Assembly (NCBI GenBank): GCA_900539345.1
Contig: UQBS01000070.1
Span: 1-12,876 of the forward strand
Source of the DNA: an uncultured Coriobacteriaceae bacterium
GTDB lineage: Bacteria > Actinomycetota > Coriobacteriia > Coriobacteriales > UMGS124
Length of the DNA stretch: 12,876 bases
Reading direction: 5' to 3'
This document shows, one piece after another, positions 1-6,454 of the stretch. Both the position numbers and the translations under genes were made by a program. Positions within the stretch are counted from its first letter, which is position 1. Each line of letters opens with the position of its first letter. Below the pieces are notes generated by a model. It was not told the origin of the DNA and ran no database searches. It saw only the letters and a list, made by a program, of their open reading frames with translations.

Positions 1-66
1 GGCGCTCCGTCCGACCCTCCGGCGGGCGGGGCGGGCCTAATTGTGCAGCGTTGCCTTAGCGCAGAT

Positions 67-79
67 AGGAGCATTTATG
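67..79 (+). promoter_or_regulatory. Ribosome binding site that decides the start of the DUF6273-like gene
   Basis: AGGAG at 67-71 is followed by a 5-base spacer and ATG at 77. This favours ATG 77 over the upstream in-frame TTG at 41, and it places the twin-arginine motif eight residues from the N-terminus, as expected for a Tat signal. Confidence 0.7.
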
Positions 80-814
80 AGCATTTCAGCCCCCACGCGT
101 CGTCAGCTTGTTGGAGGGACCGCGGCCCTGATGGCCGCTTCCGCGGCAGCCGCCGCATCGATAGTCTCTCCTGCCCGTGCCCGGGGAGAGTTCGCATCCG
201 CAGAGACCCAGCGGGACCTGGTGTACCTAGGGACCTATAAGGGCAAGCCCATCGCCTGGCGCGCCCTTGCCCAAGAAGATGGCCGCACCCTGCTCATCTG
301 CGACCAGATTATCACCAGCCGACCCTACCACTCGGTAGTCGTCGACGCCATAACCTGGGAGGAGTGCACGCTGCGCTCATGGCTCAACGGCGAGTTCCTG
401 GAAGACTGCTTCACCCTCGAAGAGGCGGAGCGCATCCAGGTGTCCACGCTTCAGAACGCTGACAACGACGAGTACGGTACCCCGGGCGGCAACCCCACCG
501 AGGACAAGATCTTCCTACTGAGCAACGAGGAGTGCGAGCTGTACTTCGAGAGCCCCGAAGATCGAGTGACCACCTTTAGCCACCAGGCCGCTCTCGAGTG
601 GCGCGACTGGGTGGCAGTCAATCATGAAACCTTTGGCATGGACGTCAACGCGTTCGACCCCGCCGCCCTCGAGGCCGGCCTGGGTTGGTGGGTCCTGCGC
701 TCTCCGGGCCAGGGAGCCTACTGGGTCTCGGGCGTCATGACCATCGGCGAGTTCTATGCGACCGGCCACTGCTACCACGTCTGCGCCGTGCGCCCGGCCC
801 TGTGGATGAGCTAG
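77..814 (+). CDS. Exported DUF6273-like protein with a twin-arginine signal
   Basis: This encodes a 245-residue protein of unknown biochemical function. I place the start at ATG 77 because AGGAG at 67-71 lies 5 bases upstream; the longer frame from TTG 41 has no such site. The N-terminus has a twin-arginine pair at residues 8-9 (TRRQLVG), an Ala-rich hydrophobic stretch to about residue 30 and a likely cleavage site after SPARA near residue 35, so Tat export is predicted. The mature part resembles the DUF6273 fold: an early 'YLGTYKGKPIAWRAL' strand pattern, a 'TLRSWLNGEFL' block at 98-108, 'WWVLRSPG' at 204-211 and a C-terminal 'AVRPALW' near 237-243. I see no catalytic motif. DUF6273 proteins are common surface proteins of gut Firmicutes and Actinobacteria. 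It is followed on the same strand by another Tat protein about 400 bases away. Export is well supported; function is unknown. Confidence 0.8.
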   Translation: MSISAPTRRQLVGGTAALMAASAAAAASIVSPARARGEFASAETQRDLVYLGTYKGKPIAWRALAQEDGRTLLICDQIITSRPYHSVVVDAITWEECTLRSWLNGEFLEDCFTLEEAERIQVSTLQNADNDEYGTPGGNPTEDKIFLLSNEECELYFESPEDRVTTFSHQAALEWRDWVAVNHETFGMDVNAFDPAALEAGLGWWVLRSPGQGAYWVSGVMTIGEFYATGHCYHVCAVRPALWMS

Positions 815-824
815 ATCAACATCA

Positions 825-944
825 AAAAGGGCCTTTTCGATCATCCCAACAAATGTGTACTGCCTGTCGTTCAAGGAGATTAAGGCCAACGCCAAGAAAA
901 ACGGGAACGGCATCGCCGACGAGGAACCCATCGCCTTGGATGCA
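825..944 (+). pseudogene. Possible decayed gene fragment
   Basis: The frame containing codon 855-857 reads a protein-like stretch whose core (from about 855) is VYCLSFKEIKANAKKNGNG, continuing IADEEPIALDA. Most codons in 855-941 end in G or C, matching the genuine genes of this window. There is no ATG/GTG/TTG start with a ribosome binding site in front of it. The frame continues through the inverted repeat to a TGA at about 1020. The upstream part of the frame runs into the end of the DUF6273-like gene in a different phase. I do not recognise the family. It could be the remnant of a gene deleted or truncated by rearrangement, or a chance open frame. Confidence 0.3.
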
Positions 945-977
945 CAGCGTACCCCCTCGATTTATCCCTCTTTATCT

Positions 978-1050
978 GGCGGAGAAGCCCTTTTGAGAGC
1001 CCTCGTGTTTGGTTCCCCTTGAAACACCCCGCCTCAGGGGCTTCTCCGCC
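978..1050. repeat. Inverted repeat with 13-base arms
   Basis: GGCGGAGAAGCCC at 978-990 pairs perfectly with GGGCTTCTCCGCC at 1038-1050. Inside, 994-997 (TGAG) can pair with 1033-1036 (CTCA), and GTGTTT near 1005 can pair with AAACAC near 1022, so the whole element can fold into one long interrupted hairpin. No T-run follows on either strand, so it is not a typical intrinsic terminator. It could be a transcript-end structure, a dispersed repeat, or a remnant of whatever gene once lay here. Confidence 0.6.
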
Positions 1051-1219
1051 GCCTTCTAAAGCATTTTGATATTGGGGCATTTAGACAAAGCCCCGCCTGC
1101 GCTGGATAAAGGCCTACGTGTCTCCATACGCCACGCCATTGCCTGCTTGGTTCAGGAACTTTCTCAAAACGCTCTAAGAAATCCGGCAGTCACCTGTCTA
1201 CCAACCGAAAGGATCCGCC

Positions 1220-2992
1220 ATGAGCACTTCTGCCCTTGACCGCCGCACGTTCGTCTGCGGCGCCAGCACCATAGCGGCCGCCGGCCTTTGCGGCGTCGCT
1301 AGCCGCGCGCTTGCCGCCGAGACCGAGGCCGCCTATACCGGCGAGCTTCCCGAGACTTGGGACGCCGAGGCCGACGTCGTCGTGATTGGCTCCGGTGCCG
1401 CCGGCGCCGCGGCCGCCTGGCACTCGCTGGACGGCGGTCTTTCCGTCTGCCTGCTCGAGCAGATGGAGGACCTGGGCGGCTCGGCCATCGAGAACGCCGG
1501 CCAGATCGGATTCGGTGCCACCAACGTCCAGAAGCGCCTGGGCTACGACACCACCCCCGAGCAGTTCAAGAGCTGGCTGCAGTACGTGGGCACCGGCGGC
1601 GTGCCCGAGGAGCTGCTCGACCTCTACGTGTACCAGGGCGTCGACGTCATCGACTGGCTCGAGAGCATCGGCGTGAGCTTTGAAGGCGACGCCAAGGAAG
1701 ACAACCCCATGGCCTACATCGCCGAGGACGGCGGCGTGGACTACGAGGCCCTGCGCGAGAACGCCATCAACAGCCTGGGCGTGGAGTTCCACCCGCGCTA
1801 CATCGCCGGCTGGCAAGGTGCCCCCGAGCCCATCTGCCACATGGCCCACTACACCGAGATGACCGATCAAATCGCCCACTATCGCGAAGACTCCCTGAGT
1901 TCCTACGCCATCGATTGTACCTGTGGCGGTCCCGCCTACATGCTGCCGATTCTCAATGGCGTGCGCGATATGGGCGGTGACATTCGCAACAACACTCGCG
2001 CCGTTAAGGGTTACAAGGACGCCGACGGCCGCGTGTGCGGCGTGATGGCCGAGGGTCCCGACGGCGAAATCCTGAACATCAAGGCCAACAAGGCCGTGGT
2101 GATCGCGGCTGGCCTGTGGATGACCGACTCCGATTTGGCCAAGCAGTACGGCGGCCACATCATCGACTGCGGTTTTGTGCCCTTCAGCGTGAGCGACGGC
2201 GGCGTGGCCGAGCGTATCGGCCTCGATATGGGCGGTCATATCGTCAACGGCGACGCCTACTGGCTTACCACCGAGAGCAGCTTCTACCTGTTCTCGTTCT
2301 TCCCCTCGCGTTCGAGCGCCCTGTGCAAGGGTATCATCGTCGACGGTTACGGTGCGCGTTTCGTGGCTGAAGACATCTACACGCCGCTTTCGTGCTACGA
2401 GATCGGCACACGCCGCCAGACCCTGCCCGAGGACCGCAAGCAGTTCTGGGTCGTGCTGAACGACGAGAGCTACCGCCGCCACATGGACTTCCTCAACCAT
2501 CGCGTGGCCGACGGTCTGGCCGGCAGCTACAGCATCGTGCCCGACGGTGAGGGCGACGAGGAGATGCACAACGAGAGCGACCCCACCACGATGGAGCACG
2601 CTGACACCATCGAGGAGCTGGCCGAGCTCATGGACGCGCCGTTCCTTGTAAGGCAAATTGAACTCTACAACCAGATGGCTGAAGAGGGCGAGGACATCCA
2701 GTGCGGCCGCTTCCCAGAGAACCTGGCGGGCTTCCGTCCCGAGGACGGCCCCTTCCACGCCGGTCGCATCCAGGGTGGCTACCTGGGCGGTTACACGAGC
2801 GGTGGGTTGGATATCGACGTCCACGGCCAGGTTCTCGACGCCGACCAGCAGCCCATTCCGGGTCTCTTTGCGGCCGGCCGTTCGGCCCGTTCCATCTGCG
2901 AGGGCGTGCATCATCCCTCCACGGGCATGAGCTGCGCCCAGGGCATGCTCATGGGCCGCGTGATTGGCCGCTACCTCTCGGGCAAGGAGTAG
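1220..2992 (+). CDS. Tat-exported FAD-dependent oxidoreductase (fumarate reductase flavoprotein-like)
   Basis: This is a 590-residue flavoprotein starting at ATG 1220, six bases after AAAGGA (1208-1213). A Tat signal is visible: DRRTFVCG at residues 7-14, a hydrophobic core, and an Ala-x-Ala site around 30-33, so it should be exported folded with FAD bound. The dinucleotide-binding motif VVVIGSGAAGAAAA is at 53-66, and the C-terminal FAD contacts TSGGLDID and PIPGLFAAG are at 526-533 and 545-553. This is the layout of the fumarate reductase/3-ketosteroid dehydrogenase flavoprotein superfamily. There is no fused haem or FMN domain and no neighbouring cytochrome, so the electron donor must be encoded elsewhere. 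In the segment matching the catalytic helix of soluble fumarate reductases (RFVAEDIYT, 380-388), the position of the catalytic Arg appears to be Thr. The substrate is therefore probably not fumarate; candidates include an organic acid or a steroid- or plant-derived enoate. Confidence 0.88.
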   Translation: MSTSALDRRTFVCGASTIAAAGLCGVASRALAAETEAAYTGELPETWDAEADVVVIGSGAAGAAAAWHSLDGGLSVCLLEQMEDLGGSAIENAGQIGFGATNVQKRLGYDTTPEQFKSWLQYVGTGGVPEELLDLYVYQGVDVIDWLESIGVSFEGDAKEDNPMAYIAEDGGVDYEALRENAINSLGVEFHPRYIAGWQGAPEPICHMAHYTEMTDQIAHYREDSLSSYAIDCTCGGPAYMLPILNGVRDMGGDIRNNTRAVKGYKDADGRVCGVMAEGPDGEILNIKANKAVVIAAGLWMTDSDLAKQYGGHIIDCGFVPFSVSDGGVAERIGLDMGGHIVNGDAYWLTTESSFYLFSFFPSRSSALCKGIIVDGYGARFVAEDIYTPLSCYEIGTRRQTLPEDRKQFWVVLNDESYRRHMDFLNHRVADGLAGSYSIVPDGEGDEEMHNESDPTTMEHADTIEELAELMDAPFLVRQIELYNQMAEEGEDIQCGRFPENLAGFRPEDGPFHAGRIQGGYLGGYTSGGLDIDVHGQVLDADQQPIPGLFAAGRSARSICEGVHHPSTGMSCAQGMLMGRVIGRYLSGKE

Positions 2993-3150
2993 GGGCCTAG
3001 GGGCCGGACGCTGCTGCAAGGAGTTGCGGGTGTGCGGAGCCGGGTGGCACCGGGTGGCTCCAGGGCTCCTGGGGGTCCCGGAAGCTATTCTGGGTGGACA
3101 GCGTTTCAATGCTTGGACACCAAAATCGATGATCTCACCTGGGGTGTTGG

Positions 3151-3190
3151 GCGGGGCGTCGGTCTCATGGCCGGCGCCCCGTTATTTTTT
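3151..3190 (+). terminator. Rho-independent terminator of the flavoprotein transcript
   Basis: CGGGGCGTCGG at 3152-3162 pairs with CCGGCGCCCCG at 3171-3181 (11 base pairs, one G-T wobble) around an 8-base loop. It is followed at once by TTATTTTTT (3182-3190). The T-run lies only on the plus-strand side, so it serves the flavoprotein gene, about 160 bases after its stop codon. The unusually long 3' untranslated stretch is notable. Confidence 0.85.
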
Positions 3191-3237
3191 CCTTCGGGCA
3201 AAGGTTTTCCGCGAGGTGATTTTGAGCCCGCTTGTCA

Positions 3238-3277
3238 GTTGTCCTTCTACACCTATATATAGATGTAGAAGGACAAC
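3238..3277. repeat. 40-base near-perfect palindrome
   Basis: GTTGTCCTTCTACA (3238-3251) is matched exactly by its reverse complement at 3264-3277. The 12-base centre (3252-3263) contains the palindrome CTATATATAG flanked by a single C/A mismatch. The complete element is therefore symmetric apart from one base pair. Neither side carries a T-run, so it does not look like a standard terminator. It may be a regulator-binding site, a transcript-end or RNA-processing structure, or a dispersed repeat. Confidence 0.8.
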
Positions 3278-3444
3278 GTTCTCGTTTGGGCTGAACTTGA
3301 GGCTGAGCTTGAAAGCCCTCTCCCCTTGCAAAGACCGGATGGGCCGCCCGAAAGCGATTGGGGCGATTTGGAGCCACGCGGCATAAGACGCGGGCGCAAG
3401 GCTGTGAGCGGCTTGTTGACAAAGCCAGTGCTCCGAGTCTCGCT

Positions 3445-4602
3445 TTAGATGTGGTCGACCGTGATGACGCAGTGATGCCCGGGGTGCTTGGCTGCAACGG
3501 CTGTGGTGACTTTGGAGATGAGGTCTTGCTCGGGAATCTCCACGCCGTAGGGCTCCAGGATGTCGAAGATGACGTTGGTACGGTTGTCGCCGGGTACGAT
3601 GCGCAGGTCATGGATGCTCATGCGGCTGTCCAATCCAGATACGAACTGTGCAATTTCCTTACGCAGTTCGGTTACATGCGGATCGGTCGTCACGATAGGA
3701 TCGAGATGAATGACGACATTGAGGTTGTCATTCTTTCGAAAGTCCTCCTCAATGGAGTCGATGACCTCGTGGCTCTTGAGCACATCGGTCTCGGCGGGAA
3801 CCTCGGCGTGCAGGCTTGCGAAGATGCGGCCGGGGCCGTAGTCATGGACCATGAGGTCGTGCACGCCCAGAATGCCTGGATAGGACTTGGCCTTCTCTTC
3901 AATCATATGGGCAAGTTCAGGGCTGGCAGGTTTGCCCAGGAGTGGGTCAATGGTGTCGCGGATAAGGCCCACGCCGCTCCACAAGATGAAGCAGGCAACC
4001 GCGAGGCCCATCCAACCGTCGAGGTCAAAGCCGGTAAGCTCCGAAATCACTGTGGCCACGAGAACGGCGCTTGTGGTAAGGACGTCGTTGCGGGAGTCTA
4101 CCGATGCGGCTTCAAGCGTGCCTGAATCGATGGCTTTGCCAACTTGCCTGTTGAAGACGCACATCCAGCTTTTTACGGCAATGGAAAGCAGCAGAACTGC
4201 GACAAGGGCGGCACTGAACTCCACCGGCACGGGATTGAGCAGCTTATCAAAGCTCCCCTTTGCCAGCTCGACTCCGACAAGCATGACGATGACGGCAACC
4301 ATGAGGCTTGCCAGGTACTCGTAGCGTCCGTGGCCATAGGGATGGCCTGCGTCGGCAGGTTTGGCTGCAAGCTTGAATCCCAAGAGGCTGATGATGTTCG
4401 AAGCGGCGTCGGACAAGTTGTTCAATGCGTCGGCGACGATTGAGACTGAACCAGAAACCACGCCGATACCCGCCTTGCCCGTGCAGAGCAGCACGTTGAG
4501 AATAATTCCAACAACGCTGGCCTTGGCGCCAACGGCCTCGCGGTACTTTGGGTTGTCGTTCTTATTGTCGGCATTGGCAATCGTGCGGGCGAGCCACAAC
4601 AT
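3445..4602 (-). CDS. Cation diffusion facilitator family transporter, possibly manganese type
   Basis: This encodes a 385-residue inner-membrane antiporter of the cation diffusion facilitator (CDF) family, which exports divalent metal in exchange for protons. Hydrophobic segments lie at about 27-50, 54-78, 97-115, 130-150, 175-192 and 198-215. The metal site can be read from the family pattern: N61-x3-D65 in helix 2 (NNLSD) and D169-x3-D173 in helix 5 (DSRND). Zn/Cd exporters such as YiiP have Asp-Asp/His-Asp at these positions; an Asn/Asp/Asp/Asp set is the pattern I associate with manganese exporters of the MntE type. HPYGHGRYE at 87-95 is the conserved cytoplasmic loop. Residues after about 220 form the usual cytoplasmic dimerisation domain plus roughly 80 extra residues, making it longer than the common 300-residue CDFs. 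The ATG at 4602 follows an AGGGA about 9 bases upstream. It is about 128 bases downstream of the glycosylase gene, so it may have its own promoter. Confidence 0.9.
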   Translation of the reverse strand: MLWLARTIANADNKNDNPKYREAVGAKASVVGIILNVLLCTGKAGIGVVSGSVSIVADALNNLSDAASNIISLLGFKLAAKPADAGHPYGHGRYEYLASLMVAVIVMLVGVELAKGSFDKLLNPVPVEFSAALVAVLLLSIAVKSWMCVFNRQVGKAIDSGTLEAASVDSRNDVLTTSAVLVATVISELTGFDLDGWMGLAVACFILWSGVGLIRDTIDPLLGKPASPELAHMIEEKAKSYPGILGVHDLMVHDYGPGRIFASLHAEVPAETDVLKSHEVIDSIEEDFRKNDNLNVVIHLDPIVTTDPHVTELRKEIAQFVSGLDSRMSIHDLRIVPGDNRTNVIFDILEPYGVEIPEQDLISKVTTAVAAKHPGHHCVITVDHI

Positions 4603-4730
4603 ATATAACAGTCCCTTTCCGTTACTTTGTCACGCGCGAAAGAATACCCTACGCTGCGCCCGGTACGAAAAAGCGAACGAAATCAACCAGTTACAGGGCG
4701 CAAACAATCTGCCTTTTCCACTCTGCTCCC

Positions 4731-5357
4731 CTATTGTTTGGAGAGCCACCACAAATAAATCGACGCTGTAGTTCCATATGGGTGAAATGGAGCTGTGAGC
4801 TGGTCAAACAGTTGTTTGGTAAGCTCATCGGGTTCAAGGTGCTTGAGGGTGCACAGCCCGCGCCTGATGGCCGCATCGCCATAGGAGATGACATCAGGTC
4901 GCTCATAGCAGTGGATGAGGAGCATTTCCGCCGTCCATCGGCCGATGCCACGTAGGCCCACGAGCGTGGAGAGGACGACCTCATCGGGTTCGTGACGCAA
5001 AGCCTCGAGGTCAAGCGTTCCATCTATTGTCTTACAAGCGATGTCATGGATGTACTCGGCCTTCTTGAAGGTCGTCCCGCATGCTTTGATGTCGGCGGGA
5101 TCAGCCTGGGCGAGGGCATGGGGGCTCACGGGATTGCCAAATCGCTGCGTCAGTCGCCCCCAGATGGTCGCCGCGGCTTTGAGGCTGATGAGCTGGTCGT
5201 TGATTGAGCGCACGAGGCATTGGAACGCGTCTTCATCCACCGGGCGCTCAGGTCTGAAGCCTTGCGCCTCGCACTGTGCTATGACCGCGGCAAAGTCGGC
5301 ATCGGCCTGCGACAGATAGTTGAGTTCGCGGGTCCCATAGGGAAACGGATGGGTCAT
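4731..5357 (-). CDS. DNA-3-methyladenine glycosylase II-like (HhH-GPD, AlkA type)
   Basis: This is a 208-residue base-excision repair enzyme that should flip out and remove alkylated (and possibly deaminated) purines from DNA. The helix-hairpin-helix motif LVGLRGIGRWTAE is at residues 132-144. The catalytic Asp is D161 in SYGDAAIRRG, at the position of AlkA Asp238. It lacks the N-terminal domain of E. coli AlkA (282 residues) and has no C-terminal iron-sulfur Cys cluster, so it is a compact AlkA/MAG-type rather than an EndoIII/MutY-type enzyme. The ATG at 5357 follows GAAGG by 7 bases. It begins 75 bases after the XdhC/CoxI gene, with no terminator visible in between, so it may be read as the tail of the hydroxylase operon. 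Whether that is functional or incidental is open. Confidence 0.9.
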   Translation of the reverse strand: MTHPFPYGTRELNYLSQADADFAAVIAQCEAQGFRPERPVDEDAFQCLVRSINDQLISLKAAATIWGRLTQRFGNPVSPHALAQADPADIKACGTTFKKAEYIHDIACKTIDGTLDLEALRHEPDEVVLSTLVGLRGIGRWTAEMLLIHCYERPDVISYGDAAIRRGLCTLKHLEPDELTKQLFDQLTAPFHPYGTTASIYLWWLSKQ

Positions 5358-5432
5358 CGGAACGCCTTCTTTCTGTCGCGAGGCCGAAGAACATCGCGGT
5401 ATTGTTTGCGGGGGCAGTCGTGACTTGAGGGT

Positions 5433-6443
5433 TTAGTGGGTTGCGCGATGCAGGATGCACTCGGCTGCAACGCTCACGGCGATTTCTTCAGGCGTCTCCG
5501 CCTCAATCTCTAGGCCAATGGGCATATGCACGGTGTCGACTACCTCATCGGGGATGCCTGCCTTATGCATGAGATCGCGCGCAATGGCGATCTTTCGGCG
5601 AGACCCCATGAAGCCGACGTAGGCCAAAGGCTGACGAAGGGCCTGCTCAAGTATGGCATAGTCAAACTTGTGGCTGTGGCTCATGATAAAGACGTAGTCG
5701 TGCTCGTCAAACGTCAGCGAGGCTGCGATGTCCTGGTAGTCACCCAAGATGACCTTATGCGCACCGGGATGCAGCTCGGACTGGGCGAATTCAGGGCGGC
5801 AGTCGAAAAGCGTGCAGTCGAAGCCGACGCGAGACAGGGCGCCAACCGTGGCGTGCCCCACATGTCCGCCACCAAAGATAATGGCGCGCACGGGCAGGGG
5901 TACGGGCATCACAAGGTGGCCTTCTATGATGCAATTCTGCTTGCACCCAACGAATTTTTGGCCAGATGCGTTGCTATCGCCGGCCAAAGCCTGGCCTGTA
6001 GCATCAATCAGGGTAACTTCGCCTGGGAAGAGCGAAGCATCATCGCGGCACGCAAGCACCAGAGATGCCGCAATGCGCTGGTCAAAGCAACGCAGAATCT
6101 CAGTCGCCACTTCAATCCACGCCTTGTTGTCGCAGCTTATGGGCGTGTACAGAAGACCGGCGTCGCCACCGCAGGGCATGTCAAGACCACCATTAGCCTG
6201 TTGCCTGAGGGTCATGCCTTCCATGAAGCTCAGGCTTTGGCCCAGCATGCTGCGCGCTTGGGTGATGGCGCGGGCCTCCATTGCGCCGCCACCGATGGTC
6301 CCGCAGACCAGGCCATCCTGGGACACCAACATCTGCGATCCGGCGTTGCGTGGCGTGGAACCCTCGCTTTCGGCAACGGTGACCAGCACCAGGTTGCAGC
6401 CGGTGGTTGCGGCATCCAGTATGTGTTGTGCGATATCGCGCAT
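5433..6443 (-). CDS. XdhC/CoxI family molybdenum hydroxylase maturation factor
   Basis: This encodes a 336-residue accessory protein that in this family binds molybdenum cofactor, promotes addition of its terminal sulfur (or selenium) ligand, and hands it to the hydroxylase. The N-terminal XdhC/CoxI domain shows GSTPRNAGSQMLV at 28-40, GTIGGGAME at 48-56 and MPCGGDAG at 89-96. The C-terminal Rossmann domain begins AIIFGGGHVGHAT at 187-199 and ends with the family blocks YVGFMGSRRK and HMPIGLEIEAETPEEIAVS. It is the full length expected for the family. The ATG at 6443 lies 6 bases after GGGAG and only 11 bases after the yqeB stop, so the two are co-translated from one transcript. I leave the gene symbol blank because 'xdhC' is also used for the iron-sulfur subunit in this same cluster. 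Confidence 0.92.
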   Translation of the reverse strand: MRDIAQHILDAATTGCNLVLVTVAESEGSTPRNAGSQMLVSQDGLVCGTIGGGAMEARAITQARSMLGQSLSFMEGMTLRQQANGGLDMPCGGDAGLLYTPISCDNKAWIEVATEILRCFDQRIAASLVLACRDDASLFPGEVTLIDATGQALAGDSNASGQKFVGCKQNCIIEGHLVMPVPLPVRAIIFGGGHVGHATVGALSRVGFDCTLFDCRPEFAQSELHPGAHKVILGDYQDIAASLTFDEHDYVFIMSHSHKFDYAILEQALRQPLAYVGFMGSRRKIAIARDLMHKAGIPDEVVDTVHMPIGLEIEAETPEEIAVSVAAECILHRATH

Positions 6444-6454
6444 TGCAAACTCCC

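Larger units (their letters stand above)
815..1219. other. 405-base region without an intact gene
   Basis: No complete coding region is convincing here. The left part (about 825-945) has one frame with coding-like codon use but no start, described separately as a possible remnant. The middle (978-1050) is an inverted repeat. The right part (1051-1207) is less G+C-rich and presumably carries the promoter of the flavoprotein gene, but I could not identify a convincing -35/-10 pair. The last bases hold the flavoprotein ribosome binding site, AAAGGA at 1208-1213. Confidence 0.5.
2993..3444. other. 452-base region between the flavoprotein and CDF genes, no gene seen
   Basis: This region separates two convergent units. 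It contains a G-rich stretch with a 10-base tandem (CCGGGTGGCA/CCGGGTGGCT, near 3040-3060), the flavoprotein terminator (3151-3190) and a 40-base palindrome (3238-3277). Several open frames cross it on both strands, but none has a start with a ribosome binding site or a recognisable product. I found no clear intrinsic terminator for the minus-strand CDF gene that ends at 3445. Confidence 0.55.

Noticed and set aside
821..840. AAAAGGGCCTTTT as a terminator after the DUF6273-like gene
   Set aside because: The symmetry leaves no room for a loop and there is no clear stem of stable length followed by a T-run.
3041..3062. T-box-like GGGTGGCACC sequence
   Set aside because: The motif lacks the following CGCG, no tRNA-synthetase or amino-acid gene follows, and the terminator about 100 bases downstream does not compete with it. 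The match is more simply part of a local 10-base tandem.
1190..3109. A 639-codon open frame on the minus strand opposite the flavoprotein gene
   Set aside because: It is a shadow produced by the high G+C third positions of the plus-strand gene; it has low-complexity Ala/Gly/His/Val content and no recognisable domain, while the plus-strand frame has clear FAD motifs.
3238..3277. The 40-base palindrome as an intrinsic terminator of the CDF gene
   Set aside because: No T-run follows on the minus strand and it lies about 170 bases beyond the stop; listed as an unexplained repeat instead.
3165..3611. Minus-strand frame running past the end of the CDF gene
   Set aside because: It overlaps the CDF 3' end in another phase and has Ser/Arg/Pro-rich shadow composition; no start site or family.
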